64,000 bases of DNA from contig CABFPG010000001.1 in the NCBI GenBank assembly GCA_902141825.1, positions 186,001-250,000 on the forward strand, in the 5' to 3' direction. This stretch comes from Thalassocella blandensis. Lineage in GTDB: Bacteria; Pseudomonadota; Gammaproteobacteria; Pseudomonadales; Cellvibrionaceae. This document shows, piece after piece, positions 34,587-43,700 of the stretch (the first letter of the stretch is position 1; the number at the start of each line of letters is the position of its first letter). The notes under the pieces were generated by a model. That model saw only the letters and a list, made by a program, of their open reading frames with translations. It was not told the origin of the DNA and did no database searches. The position numbers and the translations under genes are program-made.

Positions 34587-36716
34587 TTAAAGATCGAGCT
34601 TGAACTTCAGTGCAATACTGCGCGGTTCGCCAATACGTAGACCACCGTAAGCATCAGCCACGGCCCAGTAATCCTCTCCAAGCAGATTATCGATGGTCGC
34701 AATGACTGTTAAGTCTCGTCTTCCTAGAGCTGTTTTGTAGCTTGCTCCGCCATAAAGCACATTATATGCAGGAAGCTCCCATACATTGGCGGCATCCAAA
34801 GTGGTTTTGCCGTGGTATTTGCCCCCGAGGTTGAGTGTTAATCCCTGCAGCGCTTCGACATCATAGTTAAATTGCAGTGTAAGTTGTTGGTCCGGGACTC
34901 CCGCAACATCATTACCCTCTGTTGCGCCATTTGTTTTTTCATATGATGCATCCAGCATCAACATAATTTCACCGTAAAATGATAGAGCATCACTTATCTG
35001 CGCAGCTCCACCAAACTCAAACCCTTGATAAAGCGTCATGCCGTCTTGAACCAGGTAGTTATCACTGGTTACAAGTTCTGCGCCACGTTCAATTCGAAAA
35101 AGTGCTGAAGTTAAAGACCAGCCATCGGCTTCCATTTTCAAGCCAGCTTCATACTGCTTGCTCTCCAAAGGCGGCAAAAGTTCATTGGCATTTTCATAAG
35201 TATCGCCAACGGCGGAGGTTGACCCTTCAAAGGATTCTACATAACTCAAATAATATTGGGTTTGACTGTTTGGCTTAAACATTAACGCCGCGGTGGGACT
35301 GATAGATGAATCTTCATAAACATCCTGAAAAGACTCAAAATACTCACTTGGAGTGTGTTCAATGTCGGTTGATCTTATTCCTAGTAAAACTTCCCATTGC
35401 GCATTTAAGGAGATCGCGTCACTAATGAAAATACTTTGTTGTTCATCTGTCCAGGAAAGAGAGAGATCCTCAGGCAAAGTAGAATGGTAAGTAGGTAGAG
35501 ATACGGCCTGATAGAGATTATCTACACCATACCCTCGGGTGACCAGGCGATTAGGATCATTGCGAAAGGTTTTGGCCTCCTGACTTGATGCGCCTACCAC
35601 AAGCTGGTGCACAATATTACCTGTTGTAAACTCCCCTTCTATCACCGCTTGGAGTTGACTGAAATTGACATCAAAATATTGATCATAAAGGCCGATATTG
35701 ACATTACCATCACTACTCGTAAGATCAGCGAGCACCTTCACCCATTGAGTATCATTTTCAGCATTGTCATATTCAAAATGTGCCGTCCACTGATCATTCA
35801 TTTTCCAACTTAAGCGTGTAAGACCTATCACATTTTTATGATCATCAAATGCGCCATCCACACCAATATTGCGTTCGCCATTCACCGCTTTGGGTAATGG
35901 CTCGCTTGGGTCCATACGATTGTTCATGGTGGTAGCAGAGTTTTCAGTCCGACGGTCATTATAAATAAGATCCACAGTCCAATATAAAGAATCGGTGAGG
36001 TTCGCATCAAAAGCAAAAGCCGCCGTGTTGCGATCAATGGTTCCATTATCCAGGTAAGTGTCACCACTTTCTTTTACCAGGTTCACTCTTACCCCAAAGC
36101 GCTCAGCCCCGCCAAAACGTGAGGCTGCGTCTATGTGTCCACTAAACACACTTTCGCTACGATAACCAAGATCCATGCTCAGCAGGGATTCCGTTGGCTT
36201 TTTCGTGACATAATTAATAACGCCGCCGGGGGCAACAGCACCATACATAAATCCAGTAGCACCTTTTAACAGGGTTACTTGCTGGAAAGCTTCGTAAGGT
36301 AGTTCACCGCTAAAATTATTAAGTGATAATCCATTGATTTTAAAGCTATTGGTATAATCCAAAGGCAGCCCTCGAACTCGAACAGTTGCACCAAAGCTAC
36401 TGTAAGCACTGCCATCAACAGATACCGACGCTTCACGGCTTAATAGACTATCCAGAGTGTTTACTTGACGAATTTCCATATCTTCCAAAGAAATAACATC
36501 CACAGAAAATGGCGTGTCCATAACAGAGCGATTACCGAGAGCACCAGCATTATTTTCCGCGTTTAACTCTGTGAGTTTATGCCCCACCACATTGACGGTT
36601 TCAAGTCTGCTGGTATTGACTTCATCAGCCGAAGTTACACTGGCGAACGATAAAAAGGTAAAAGCAGTCAGCCCCAGCGAAAACAACCATTGCCCTGAAA
36701 ATATTTTATTCCTCAT
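34587..36716 (-). CDS. TonB-dependent siderophore receptor
   Basis: A 709-aa outer-membrane ferric-siderophore transporter. It has a signal peptide at ~1-30 (ending SVTSA) and a TonB-box-like segment LETVNVVGH (~38-46). The plug domain spans ~60-185, with DTPFSVDVISLEDM, VRVRGLP and KGATGFMYGAVAPGGVINYVT cut into typical motifs. A 22-strand-type barrel ends at LKFKLDL. It is the first gene of a three-gene operon with the two membrane proteins. Iron (Fur) control is expected for the family; the only upstream hint is a repeated CAAATGATAA about 330 bp away. The siderophore cannot be named. Confidence 0.93.
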   Translation of the reverse strand: MRNKIFSGQWLFSLGLTAFTFLSFASVTSADEVNTSRLETVNVVGHKLTELNAENNAGALGNRSVMDTPFSVDVISLEDMEIRQVNTLDSLLSREASVSVDGSAYSSFGATVRVRGLPLDYTNSFKINGLSLNNFSGELPYEAFQQVTLLKGATGFMYGAVAPGGVINYVTKKPTESLLSMDLGYRSESVFSGHIDAASRFGGAERFGVRVNLVKESGDTYLDNGTIDRNTAAFAFDANLTDSLYWTVDLIYNDRRTENSATTMNNRMDPSEPLPKAVNGERNIGVDGAFDDHKNVIGLTRLSWKMNDQWTAHFEYDNAENDTQWVKVLADLTSSDGNVNIGLYDQYFDVNFSQLQAVIEGEFTTGNIVHQLVVGASSQEAKTFRNDPNRLVTRGYGVDNLYQAVSLPTYHSTLPEDLSLSWTDEQQSIFISDAISLNAQWEVLLGIRSTDIEHTPSEYFESFQDVYEDSSISPTAALMFKPNSQTQYYLSYVESFEGSTSAVGDTYENANELLPPLESKQYEAGLKMEADGWSLTSALFRIERGAELVTSDNYLVQDGMTLYQGFEFGGAAQISDALSFYGEIMLMLDASYEKTNGATEGNDVAGVPDQQLTLQFNYDVEALQGLTLNLGGKYHGKTTLDAANVWELPAYNVLYGGASYKTALGRRDLTVIATIDNLLGEDYWAVADAYGGLRIGEPRSIALKFKLDL

Positions 36717-37041
36717 TTCTTCCCCATATTCTTTAAACTATTCATTTTTTACACTTACAACACACTGCAGCCAATACTTTCGTAAGGCTGAACCTGAAGC
36801 ATTAAGCAGGGACGAACATGAAAGAATTTTTGGTAGTCACGCTAACACAGTAAAGTATCATTCCTTTAAGGATGTTCACCCAACCTACGAGCGACGTGGA
36901 TGCGGTCTGATACGTTTGTTTAAACGGCATAAGACTCATGATTGGCCCGAACGATGTACATTCGGCAATATTCAAAGTGATTTCAAACAGAACATTCCGC
37001 TGCAAGCCAGCGGATAGACAGGTCCGTGTTCTCACGCAAAA

Positions 37042-37074
37042 CAAATGATAATACATCTCACTTGCAAATGATAA
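37042..37074. promoter_or_regulatory. Paired CAAATGATAA repeats, weak Fur-box candidate
   Basis: CAAATGATAA at 37042-37051 and again at 37065-37074 (23-bp step). TGATAAT is a half of the Fur consensus, but the inverted second half is missing, and the site is ~330 bp from the receptor start. Recorded because an iron operon lies next to it. Confidence 0.25.
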
Positions 37075-37208
37075 CCGATTGCACCAATGTCGCGCAATGC
37101 AATTTTTCAAGTCAAATGCTGCACACTCGGAAGTTACTAAGCGCCACAATCTCCGGGCTACCCCAAAACACTAAAAGGCAGCTGACAGAAGTGATCATTT
37201 TACAACCT

Positions 37209-37227
37209 CCCCCCCCCCCAAAAAAAA
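37209..37227. repeat. Homopolymer junction C11-A8
   Basis: Eleven C followed by eight A, the longest mononucleotide run I saw in the window. Such tracts slip during replication and can alter promoter spacing. Here it is ~490 bp upstream of the receptor gene and inside no credible gene. Confidence 0.8.
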
Positions 37228-37557
37228 CCTCGTCGAAGGCGAAAAATGATCTTTTAACGTCCAAATTTATAAAAACAATAATCTCTAACAGTCAGATCAA
37301 AAAAAATTCTATAGCATTTCCAATATGCCAATTTTTTTGGTGAAACCCTCTCGAGATCTTTTAGATGTATATACTCATCTCAACATGTTTAAGCGTTGAG
37401 AGTTTATATTGAGCGGTTAATAATTTGATGTGATTACGCGAGATGTGTCATTAAAAATAACAAGTGAATTGTCTCAAGTATAAATTTTAAAACTAACAAT
37501 CAAACAATAGCGAAAGTAAAATTAATCGATTATCTGAGCTCCCAGTAAATACATTAA

Positions 37558-37574
37558 AACGTCATTTTGACGTT
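37558..37574. promoter_or_regulatory. Perfect palindrome AACGTCA-TTT-TGACGTT
   Basis: A 17-bp dyad with 7-bp arms, 357 bp upstream of the secreted-peptide gene. TGACG half-sites are used by several dimeric regulators; no specific one is claimed. Confidence 0.35.
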
Positions 37575-37930
37575 GAATATAAAATTAAAAAAATAGATAA
37601 GTCTCACGCCAAAATATTTCATAGCTCTCACGCAGGATAAAAAATTACGTTAATTTATATGCGTGTAACTTGGTTTAATTTTTTTATCCCCAAACTTATT
37701 GCGTCAAACGGATGTTATAAATGCCTGAATGTCGGTGACTCTAAAAAAAGTATAATTATTTTTTATTATAGATAACATCATTAGTCAATCAGAAAAGATA
37801 AATCTCTTTCTATAATTGATTTATTAATCTGGATTTATTAAATGAGTAAACATTTTATTGACGGTAAAAAATATGCGGGATAGTATTAATCGGGAGCACT
37901 ACAATCAAAAAAACCCAAGAGGAAATAACA

Positions 37931-38080
37931 ATGAAAAAGTTAATTGTATTAACCGCATCAGTCCTTTTAAGTTTATCCAGTATTTGCTTTGCCGAAAATA
38001 TCACTAATGTTGAATCCTCACCAAAAGCCAATGACTGGCTTTGCCCTTGGCCATGGCCAGCATGTAAAGACGAGGTTTAA
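37931..38080 (+). CDS. 49-aa secreted Trp/Pro/Cys peptide precursor
   Basis: ATG at 37931 follows AGAGGAAATAAC, a strong ribosome-binding site. Residues 1-21 form a classical Sec signal peptide (MKKLIVLTASVLLSLSSICFA) in two parts: basic MKK, then a hydrophobic core. The mature peptide would be 28 residues, acidic at first (ENITNVESS) and ending DWLCPWPWPACKDEV. Its two cysteines, six residues apart, flank a Trp-Pro repeat and could close a disulfide ring. An 8-bp hairpin follows nine bases after the stop. No family recognised; it could be a signal, an antimicrobial or metal-binding peptide. Too short for most gene finders, but signal peptide, start site and hairpin agree. Confidence 0.75.
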   Translation: MKKLIVLTASVLLSLSSICFAENITNVESSPKANDWLCPWPWPACKDEV

Positions 38081-38088
38081 TTTTATCC

Positions 38089-38110
38089 GGTAAGCCTTCA
38101 CAGGCTTACC
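38089..38110 (+). terminator. Hairpin after the 49-aa peptide gene
   Basis: GGTAAGCC, loop TTCACA, GGCTTACC: an 8-bp perfect stem beginning nine bases after the stop. The T-run is weak (ATTC), so termination may be partial. Confidence 0.55.
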
Positions 38111-38553
38111 ATTCAAACTTAAACGGAAACCATTAAAATTTTAGTTCTACAACTTTATTAGTTTGCCGAAATTATTTGAATAATTTTAACTGCCGATTCT
38201 CAATCTTACTTCATAAACATTCTTATACATATCATTTGACGAGTGTGCCGTCCCTGGCACAAATGACTCCTAGCCAATCCGATAAACGTCTAACATCCCT
38301 GTAAATTGCTGCATCCTATTCATAGTCCCCACCTTCGGAACCAACTACTTCCTGTAGACTTGAATTATGCTATGCTCCTTTTTTCCTATGCTACAAAGTG
38401 GTTATTCCTTAACCCCTGCGCTTCCATGCGTAGCGTTTTCCCTCTAAGCCTTCCGTGTTGGCATGTGAGTATTATCCAACGTGAGAGGCTCATAAGATGA
38501 GCCTCTGGAGCAATAGAATGAAGAAAATTAACCGTTAAACCGAGGAGAATTTT
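38111..38553. other. Intergenic region before the WYL regulator
   Basis: About 440 bp without a gene. Near its end AGAGGCTCAT-AAG-ATGAGCCTCT (38484-38506) forms a perfect 10-bp dyad 47 bp before the regulator's GTG start. It may be an autoregulatory operator or an RNA hairpin in the leader. The rest shows nothing specific. Confidence 0.5.
38484..38506. promoter_or_regulatory. 10-bp perfect dyad upstream of the WYL regulator gene
   Basis: AGAGGCTCAT, AAG, ATGAGCCTCT. The position just upstream of the regulator start suggests self-control by the dimeric regulator. As RNA it would be a very stable stem with a three-base loop, but no T-run follows, so a terminator is unlikely. Confidence 0.45.
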
Positions 38554-39528
38554 GTGGACGGATTTGACCGAATTTATGATCTTCATCGTATTCTAAAGAA
38601 CCGAAAGACGCCATTATCGACCCAGGATATTTGTCGTCAAATGGAGTGTTCTCGCGCCACATTTAACAGGGTGAAACGCCACATGGTGGACTTTTTGGGA
38701 GCCCCCATTGAATACGACCGAAACTTCAAGGGGTATCGCTATGCGTACGAGGACAGTGAGCATTTTGAACTGCCCGGCCTATGGTTTAACCAGCAAGAGT
38801 TACATGCGCTACTTCTGGTTAGGGAGTTAATTCATAGTTTGGGAGTTGGGGTATTAAAGAATGATATTATTCCCATTGAAAAGCGTCTTGATAGCATATT
38901 AGCGAACTCAGGGTTAAATGCACCAAACTTTACCCAGCATTTTCGCTTGCTCGGCATGCATATGCGCAATGTTGAACCCAACATTTTTTCGCAAATAACA
39001 GACGCAATTGTTAAATCTCAAAGCCTATTAATGCACTATGAAAAACTGGATTCCCAAGAACCAAGTGAACGGGAAATTTCTCCTCAACGCTTAATCAATT
39101 ATCGAAACAACTGGTACCTGGATGCCTGGTGCCACAAGCAGCAACACTATCGCACTTTTGCACTTGAAGGCATTCGCACAATTACGCCTTCGTCTTCTCC
39201 CTACCACGTGATAGACAGCATCACTTTAGATAATTACTTTCAGGCAAGTTACGGTATTTATGCGGGATCAAACATAGAGCAGGCCTGTATTCGTTTTTCA
39301 CCTGCTGTGGCAAAACGAGTTTCTCGGGAAGCATGGCACCCTGAACAGGAAGGAGAATTTAATGACGATGGAAGCTATGAGTTAACGCTGCCCTTCAATG
39401 CGGATCATCCAGATGAGCTACTCATGGATGTTGTAAAGTATTTTGGAAACGCCAAAGTTATTGCGCCATCCTGGTTACAGGAGCATTTGCAGAAACTATT
39501 AAAAACCACCACTGATGTGTATGTGTAA
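38554..39528 (+). CDS. WYL-domain transcriptional regulator (YafY type)
   Basis: A 324-aa regulator. It has an N-terminal winged helix (~8-60, DICRQMECSRATFNRVKRHM) and a central WYL domain with the signature as YRNNWYLDAWCHKQ (~185-198). A C-terminal WCX-like region ends in VKYFGNAKVIAPSWL. WYL domains bind small ligands or nucleic acid and often control defence or stress genes. GTG at 38554 follows GAGGAGA. It stands alone between a palindrome and a strong terminator. Likely targets are itself, the unknown secreted protein at 39.6-40.5 kb or the RHS gene; this is inference from nearness. Confidence 0.9.
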   Translation: MDGFDRIYDLHRILKNRKTPLSTQDICRQMECSRATFNRVKRHMVDFLGAPIEYDRNFKGYRYAYEDSEHFELPGLWFNQQELHALLLVRELIHSLGVGVLKNDIIPIEKRLDSILANSGLNAPNFTQHFRLLGMHMRNVEPNIFSQITDAIVKSQSLLMHYEKLDSQEPSEREISPQRLINYRNNWYLDAWCHKQQHYRTFALEGIRTITPSSSPYHVIDSITLDNYFQASYGIYAGSNIEQACIRFSPAVAKRVSREAWHPEQEGEFNDDGSYELTLPFNADHPDELLMDVVKYFGNAKVIAPSWLQEHLQKLLKTTTDVYV

Positions 39529-39539
39529 CAACCCCCAAA

Positions 39540-39571
39540 AAAAAACCGAGCTATAGAGCTCGGTTTTTTTA
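39540..39571 (+). terminator. Strong bidirectional terminator
   Basis: AAAAAACCGAGCT, loop ATAG, AGCTCGGTTTTTTT: an 8-bp G+C-containing stem extended by A-T pairs. It lies between the convergent stops of the WYL regulator (+) and the secreted unknown protein (-) and can serve both. Confidence 0.9.
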
Positions 39572-39589
39572 TTTTTCCTAATCTTAGCG

Positions 39590-40492
39590 TTATTGCTCTA
39601 TCAATCTTGCAATTCCATCTTCAACAACAATTTTCATTTCTTCCAAAGCATTTTGCTTAAGTTCCACATCCAAAGCGTTGTAGATGTTTTGAAGCGCTTG
39701 CTTATCCTGTAAAGCTTCTTCGCCTTTTTCGAACGTCATACTTCCCTTAGTACGATTCAGCGTATCTGTATTTGCAAGATACCAGGTAAGTTTATACTCG
39801 CCATCATCAAACCACTCGGGAATATTCAAATGATTTCGATTAAATTGCACAGTACCATCCCATCCTGTAACTTGACGATCACGCAATTTGTGAACAGGGA
39901 ACTCATCTCCGTTAGGCATAGTTAACACACTCCATTGACCGAGCATTTCACCAGGCTCAAAATTTTTCAAACTTGCATCATAGTCCACGCGTCCACCTTC
40001 TGAGGGCACATAAAAACCTTCTTCTTCATCCAGCACAAGCTCAACACTGCCACCAATGTTATAGTCGATAGTTGTCGCTCGATATATGGAATGCTCCACC
40101 TCAGATGTAGTAAACCGAAAATAGGAAACCTCCTGAGTTTGAGGGTTGAAATAAAACCAAAAATCGTCTGTACCATACTTCATTCCATTTACAGCATTTT
40201 CTATACCGCCCACTAGAGAGTTAGTGGCAGTACTATACATGGCACCAATATCATCGACACCAAGAACGGTTTGGCCAATCTTCATTTGAAAACTATCAAA
40301 TTCAATCTCCGTACCCCCGATCAAGTTATATTCGAATTCGCAATCGATATAATAAAATGTTTCTGGTACAGGTGGGGCATCCGAATATGCCGGTACAAAC
40401 CCAGACGCTCTAAAAGATACATGCTCCGCAAAAGCTTGCGCCGAAAAGATCGCAAGTGCCACCAAAATACCTTTATTCATCAATTTCAACAT
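39590..40492 (-). CDS. Secreted protein of unknown function (300 aa)
   Basis: Signal peptide MNKGILVALAIFSAQAFA, cleaved before EHVSFRAS. The mature part is acidic and rich in Tyr, Phe and Asp, with beta-strand patterns (FWFYFNPQTQEVSYFRFT; GGSVELVLDEEEGFYV) and two charged helices at the C-terminus. One cysteine (YIDCEFEY) remains after cleavage. ATG at 40492 follows AGGAAATATCT; the ATG at 40480 is a second option. No family recognised. A similar 'XXX family secreted' bacterial protein with PEP or COG anchoring motif was looked for and not found. It is divergent from the RHS gene across 306 bp. Confidence 0.75.
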   Translation of the reverse strand: MLKLMNKGILVALAIFSAQAFAEHVSFRASGFVPAYSDAPPVPETFYYIDCEFEYNLIGGTEIEFDSFQMKIGQTVLGVDDIGAMYSTATNSLVGGIENAVNGMKYGTDDFWFYFNPQTQEVSYFRFTTSEVEHSIYRATTIDYNIGGSVELVLDEEEGFYVPSEGGRVDYDASLKNFEPGEMLGQWSVLTMPNGDEFPVHKLRDRQVTGWDGTVQFNRNHLNIPEWFDDGEYKLTWYLANTDTLNRTKGSMTFEKGEEALQDKQALQNIYNALDVELKQNALEEMKIVVEDGIARLIEQ

Positions 40493-40798
40493 AGATATTT
40501 CCTTTTCTTGTGTTTAATTAAACTCAAAATAAATTACATAAAATATCAAGGCCGGCCATACCGGCGAACGCAGAAACGGTGCGTTTTTAAATCAAGCATT
40601 GCCGCTTGGTAGAGAGTATTATCGGTGAGTAAAGTCTCAGATCATGAGACGCTGAAATCTATTTTTCAATTTTTTTCAACAAGCGCTCTGCTTGACGTGC
40701 GCTTCATTTGTTACATATGAAATCAGCGGTTTTCTACGTGATCACGTAGTATTGCCTTGCACAAGGCTCAGTTAGAATGGCTTTATTTTGGGGGCTTT
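40493..40798. promoter_or_regulatory. Divergent control region with two palindromes
   Basis: 306 bp between the secreted unknown (minus) and the RHS gene (plus). GTCTCA-GATCA-TGAGAC is at 40634-40650, and the perfect 16-bp palindrome CTACGTGATCACGTAG is at 40734-40749, 49 bp before the RHS start codon. The latter position would let a repressor block the promoter or early transcription. A 5-G ribosome-binding site (GGGGG, 40790-40794) precedes ATG at 40799. Confidence 0.45.
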
Positions 40799-43700
40799 AT
40801 GTTTGACTTTTTGCGTGGTGCTCTACTGACTGCCGCTATATTTATCCTGTGTCATCCAGCTTACTCTCAACAAACTATTGTAGGTGCACTGGAAGCAAAT
40901 TTTTCCATCACCTCCGGAACGGCCAACTACTCCATTCCCATATCGGTGGCCCCTGGTCGAGCAGGTATGCAGCCACCACTATCTCTAGATTATTCCAGCT
41001 CAGCAGGTAATGGACTGCTTGGGAGTGGATGGGGCTTGGGCGGGATATCGGCGATATCAAGATGTCCTGCAACAATGGAGCAGGACGGGTTCTACGGTTC
41101 TATAGATTTTGACAAAGATGACCGATACTGTTTGGACGGGCAACGACTTGTTCCCATCCAAGGCCAACATGGCGACCCGGGTACAGAATACCGCACGGAA
41201 ATCGACAGCTATAGTCAAATCATATCCTACGGAGGTACGCCACATCACCCACAGTACTTTGTAGTCAGAACAAAAGCGGGGCAAACGATGACCTACGGAT
41301 CATCGGGAAATGCATCTTATGAATTTCCCCAGGGCACATTGCGCTGGTCAATTGATACCATTTCTGACTCCACCACAAATAACCACATTCAGTATTACTA
41401 CACATTCGATAATAACGCCCAGTACATACAATCCATAAGCTACCCCGGAGGTCGCGTGTACTTCGAATATGAAGAGCGCACGGACGTCAGCCAGGCATAT
41501 ATCAAAGGCAACAGAATTGAAACAAGGAAGCGTCTACATCGCATTGAGACGTTTGTATCTGTGAATCAAAACGAGACCAAACGAAATGAATACCTCATTG
41601 ACTATGAAGAAGCGAAATTCAATCAACCTTCCCTAGTCAGCCACGTGACACTTTGTGCGGCAAACTCAGATTGCATTGTTGGAGTAAACTACCTTTGGCA
41701 AACGCTCTCTGCAGAAGAAAATGACTGGTCTTTGATAAAGGCTGGTATTGAGACATCCATTCATTTCAGCTCGACCTCGTCTGCACAAATTGACATGTCC
41801 AGAATGCAAACGGGTGATTTTAATGGCGATGGCCTTACCGACATCTATCACATTCGAGGATATGACACATCCGAAGTCGACAAAATCTACCTTTCCAAAA
41901 AGAATGGTGATTTTGATGTAATCAACGGGGTTGAGAGTTATGTGAATGATGACAAAGATGCTGCTCGAATCGACATAGCTCGCCTTAAGTTTGTGGATTT
42001 TAATGGAGATGGAAAAACAGATATCTATCGTATGGATGGCTGGATGGAGTCAGTTCTCGATACAGTATTCCTATCTAATGGTGACGGCAGCTATGAAACG
42101 ATTGCAGGTGTAGTTACAAGAGTAAGTAAAGTATTATCCGACACAAGCAGAGTTAACTTCGGTGATTTCAACGGCGATGGATTGACTGACATTTACGTAA
42201 TTAATGGCTGGGGCACGCACGGGCAAGATGATATTTTTCTGTCGGATGGAAACGGACACTATACAAAAGTCACTGGATTAACCAGTTTTGTCGGAGATAG
42301 CAAATCAAAATCTTCCTTAGATATTGCCCGATTAAAATTTGCTGACTTCAATGGCGACGGAAAAACGGATATTTACGTCATTAGTGGATGGGGCAATTCC
42401 GCCACAGATAAAATTCACCTATCTAATGGAGACGGCACTTTCCAGGTGGCTGACGGAATCAACAGCAAAATTTCGGATGAACTGGATGAAGCACAAAGAG
42501 ATATAAGTAGAGTTAATTTTGGTGACTTTAATGGGGATGGTTTAACTGATATTTACTATATCAATGGCCTTCAATCCGGACTCTCCGGACATCGGCTAAC
42601 AGGCTCCATCTTTTCACTTGTCAATTCAAATATCCTTGATTTGCAAAGCTCATCGAGTGAGAATTTCAAGGACGATATTTTTATAAACAAGGGCGATGGC
42701 ACATTCGAAAAAAGAGTAGGCTTGGAAACTCATATCGGATATGGTGTTAGCAATTCTAGCTTAGACATTGCGCGATTAAAATTCATTGACTTCAATAGTG
42801 ACGGTATCACCGATATTTACTATGTAAGAGGTGAAGACAATCGAAGAGTGGATTACATCTACCTTTTCAATAGTGATGGTGAATACCAGCGAGTCGAAGG
42901 GATTAATAGTGAAATTGGAAGCTTGAGTGATAATGCCAAGCGTGCCAGACGGGACGTCAATCGATTTATGTTTGGGGATTTCGACGGCAATGGAAGCATC
43001 GATATCTATCACATTAAACTCAATACGAGAGGCTCATCTTCGATTTTCCTGAAGGGGCCTGGAACACCTCAAGTTGATGAAATATATCTCAGTCATCAAC
43101 AGCAACCTCGACTAAAAACCATAATTGCCGCGAACGGCAATACTACCCACATTACTTACAAATCACTGGCAGATGTTGAAACATATCAAAAAGACGCAGG
43201 GGCCATTTATCCATTTGTTGATGCGCAGTCCACCAGATTTGTTGTAGCCAAGGTAACAACAGAAAACAGCGCCTCCGCATCAAGGTCTGTCAATTATGAG
43301 TACCGAGGGTTAAAGTATAAAGTGCGTGGTCGGGGCAGCCTTGGATTTCGAGAAATTATAGAGCATTACGAATTTAATGATAAAACCACTATCACCACTT
43401 TCGACCAACGTCCTTTTCCATACACTGGCCAAGTAACAAGTGTTGAAGAACAATACCAAAATGAAAGAATAAATATTGCTACGAATTCCGTAGAAGGCAT
43501 TGAAATTCACCCAGGGGTATTTCAACTGCAAAACCGCTACAGCGAACACAGGAGCTACGAATTAGGTTTACCTGAAAATCCCATCGTAAAAGTTAAAACC
43601 AGGAACAGCAATTACGACGCGTATGGGAACATAGGTAAAATTGTGGTGCAAACTTTCAGTTCAGACAATGACACTCCCCAAATTAAAACAACGATAAGTG

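Larger units (their letters stand above)
36717..37930. other. 1.2-kb A+T-rich intergenic region with repeats and a C11A8 tract
   Basis: No convincing gene on either strand; open frames of 105 and 115 codons lack ribosome-binding sites and have odd composition. It should hold the divergent promoters of the receptor operon (minus) and the 49-aa peptide gene (plus). Three elements stand out and have their own entries: paired CAAATGATAA, a homopolymer junction, and a 7-3-7 palindrome. The last 500 bp are about 70% A+T. Confidence 0.5.

Noticed and set aside
36802-37343. Frames of 115 (minus) and 105 (plus) codons in the gap upstream of the siderophore receptor
   Set aside because: They overlap each other antisense; the plus frame runs through the C11-A8 tract as poly-Pro/Lys; no ribosome-binding sites.
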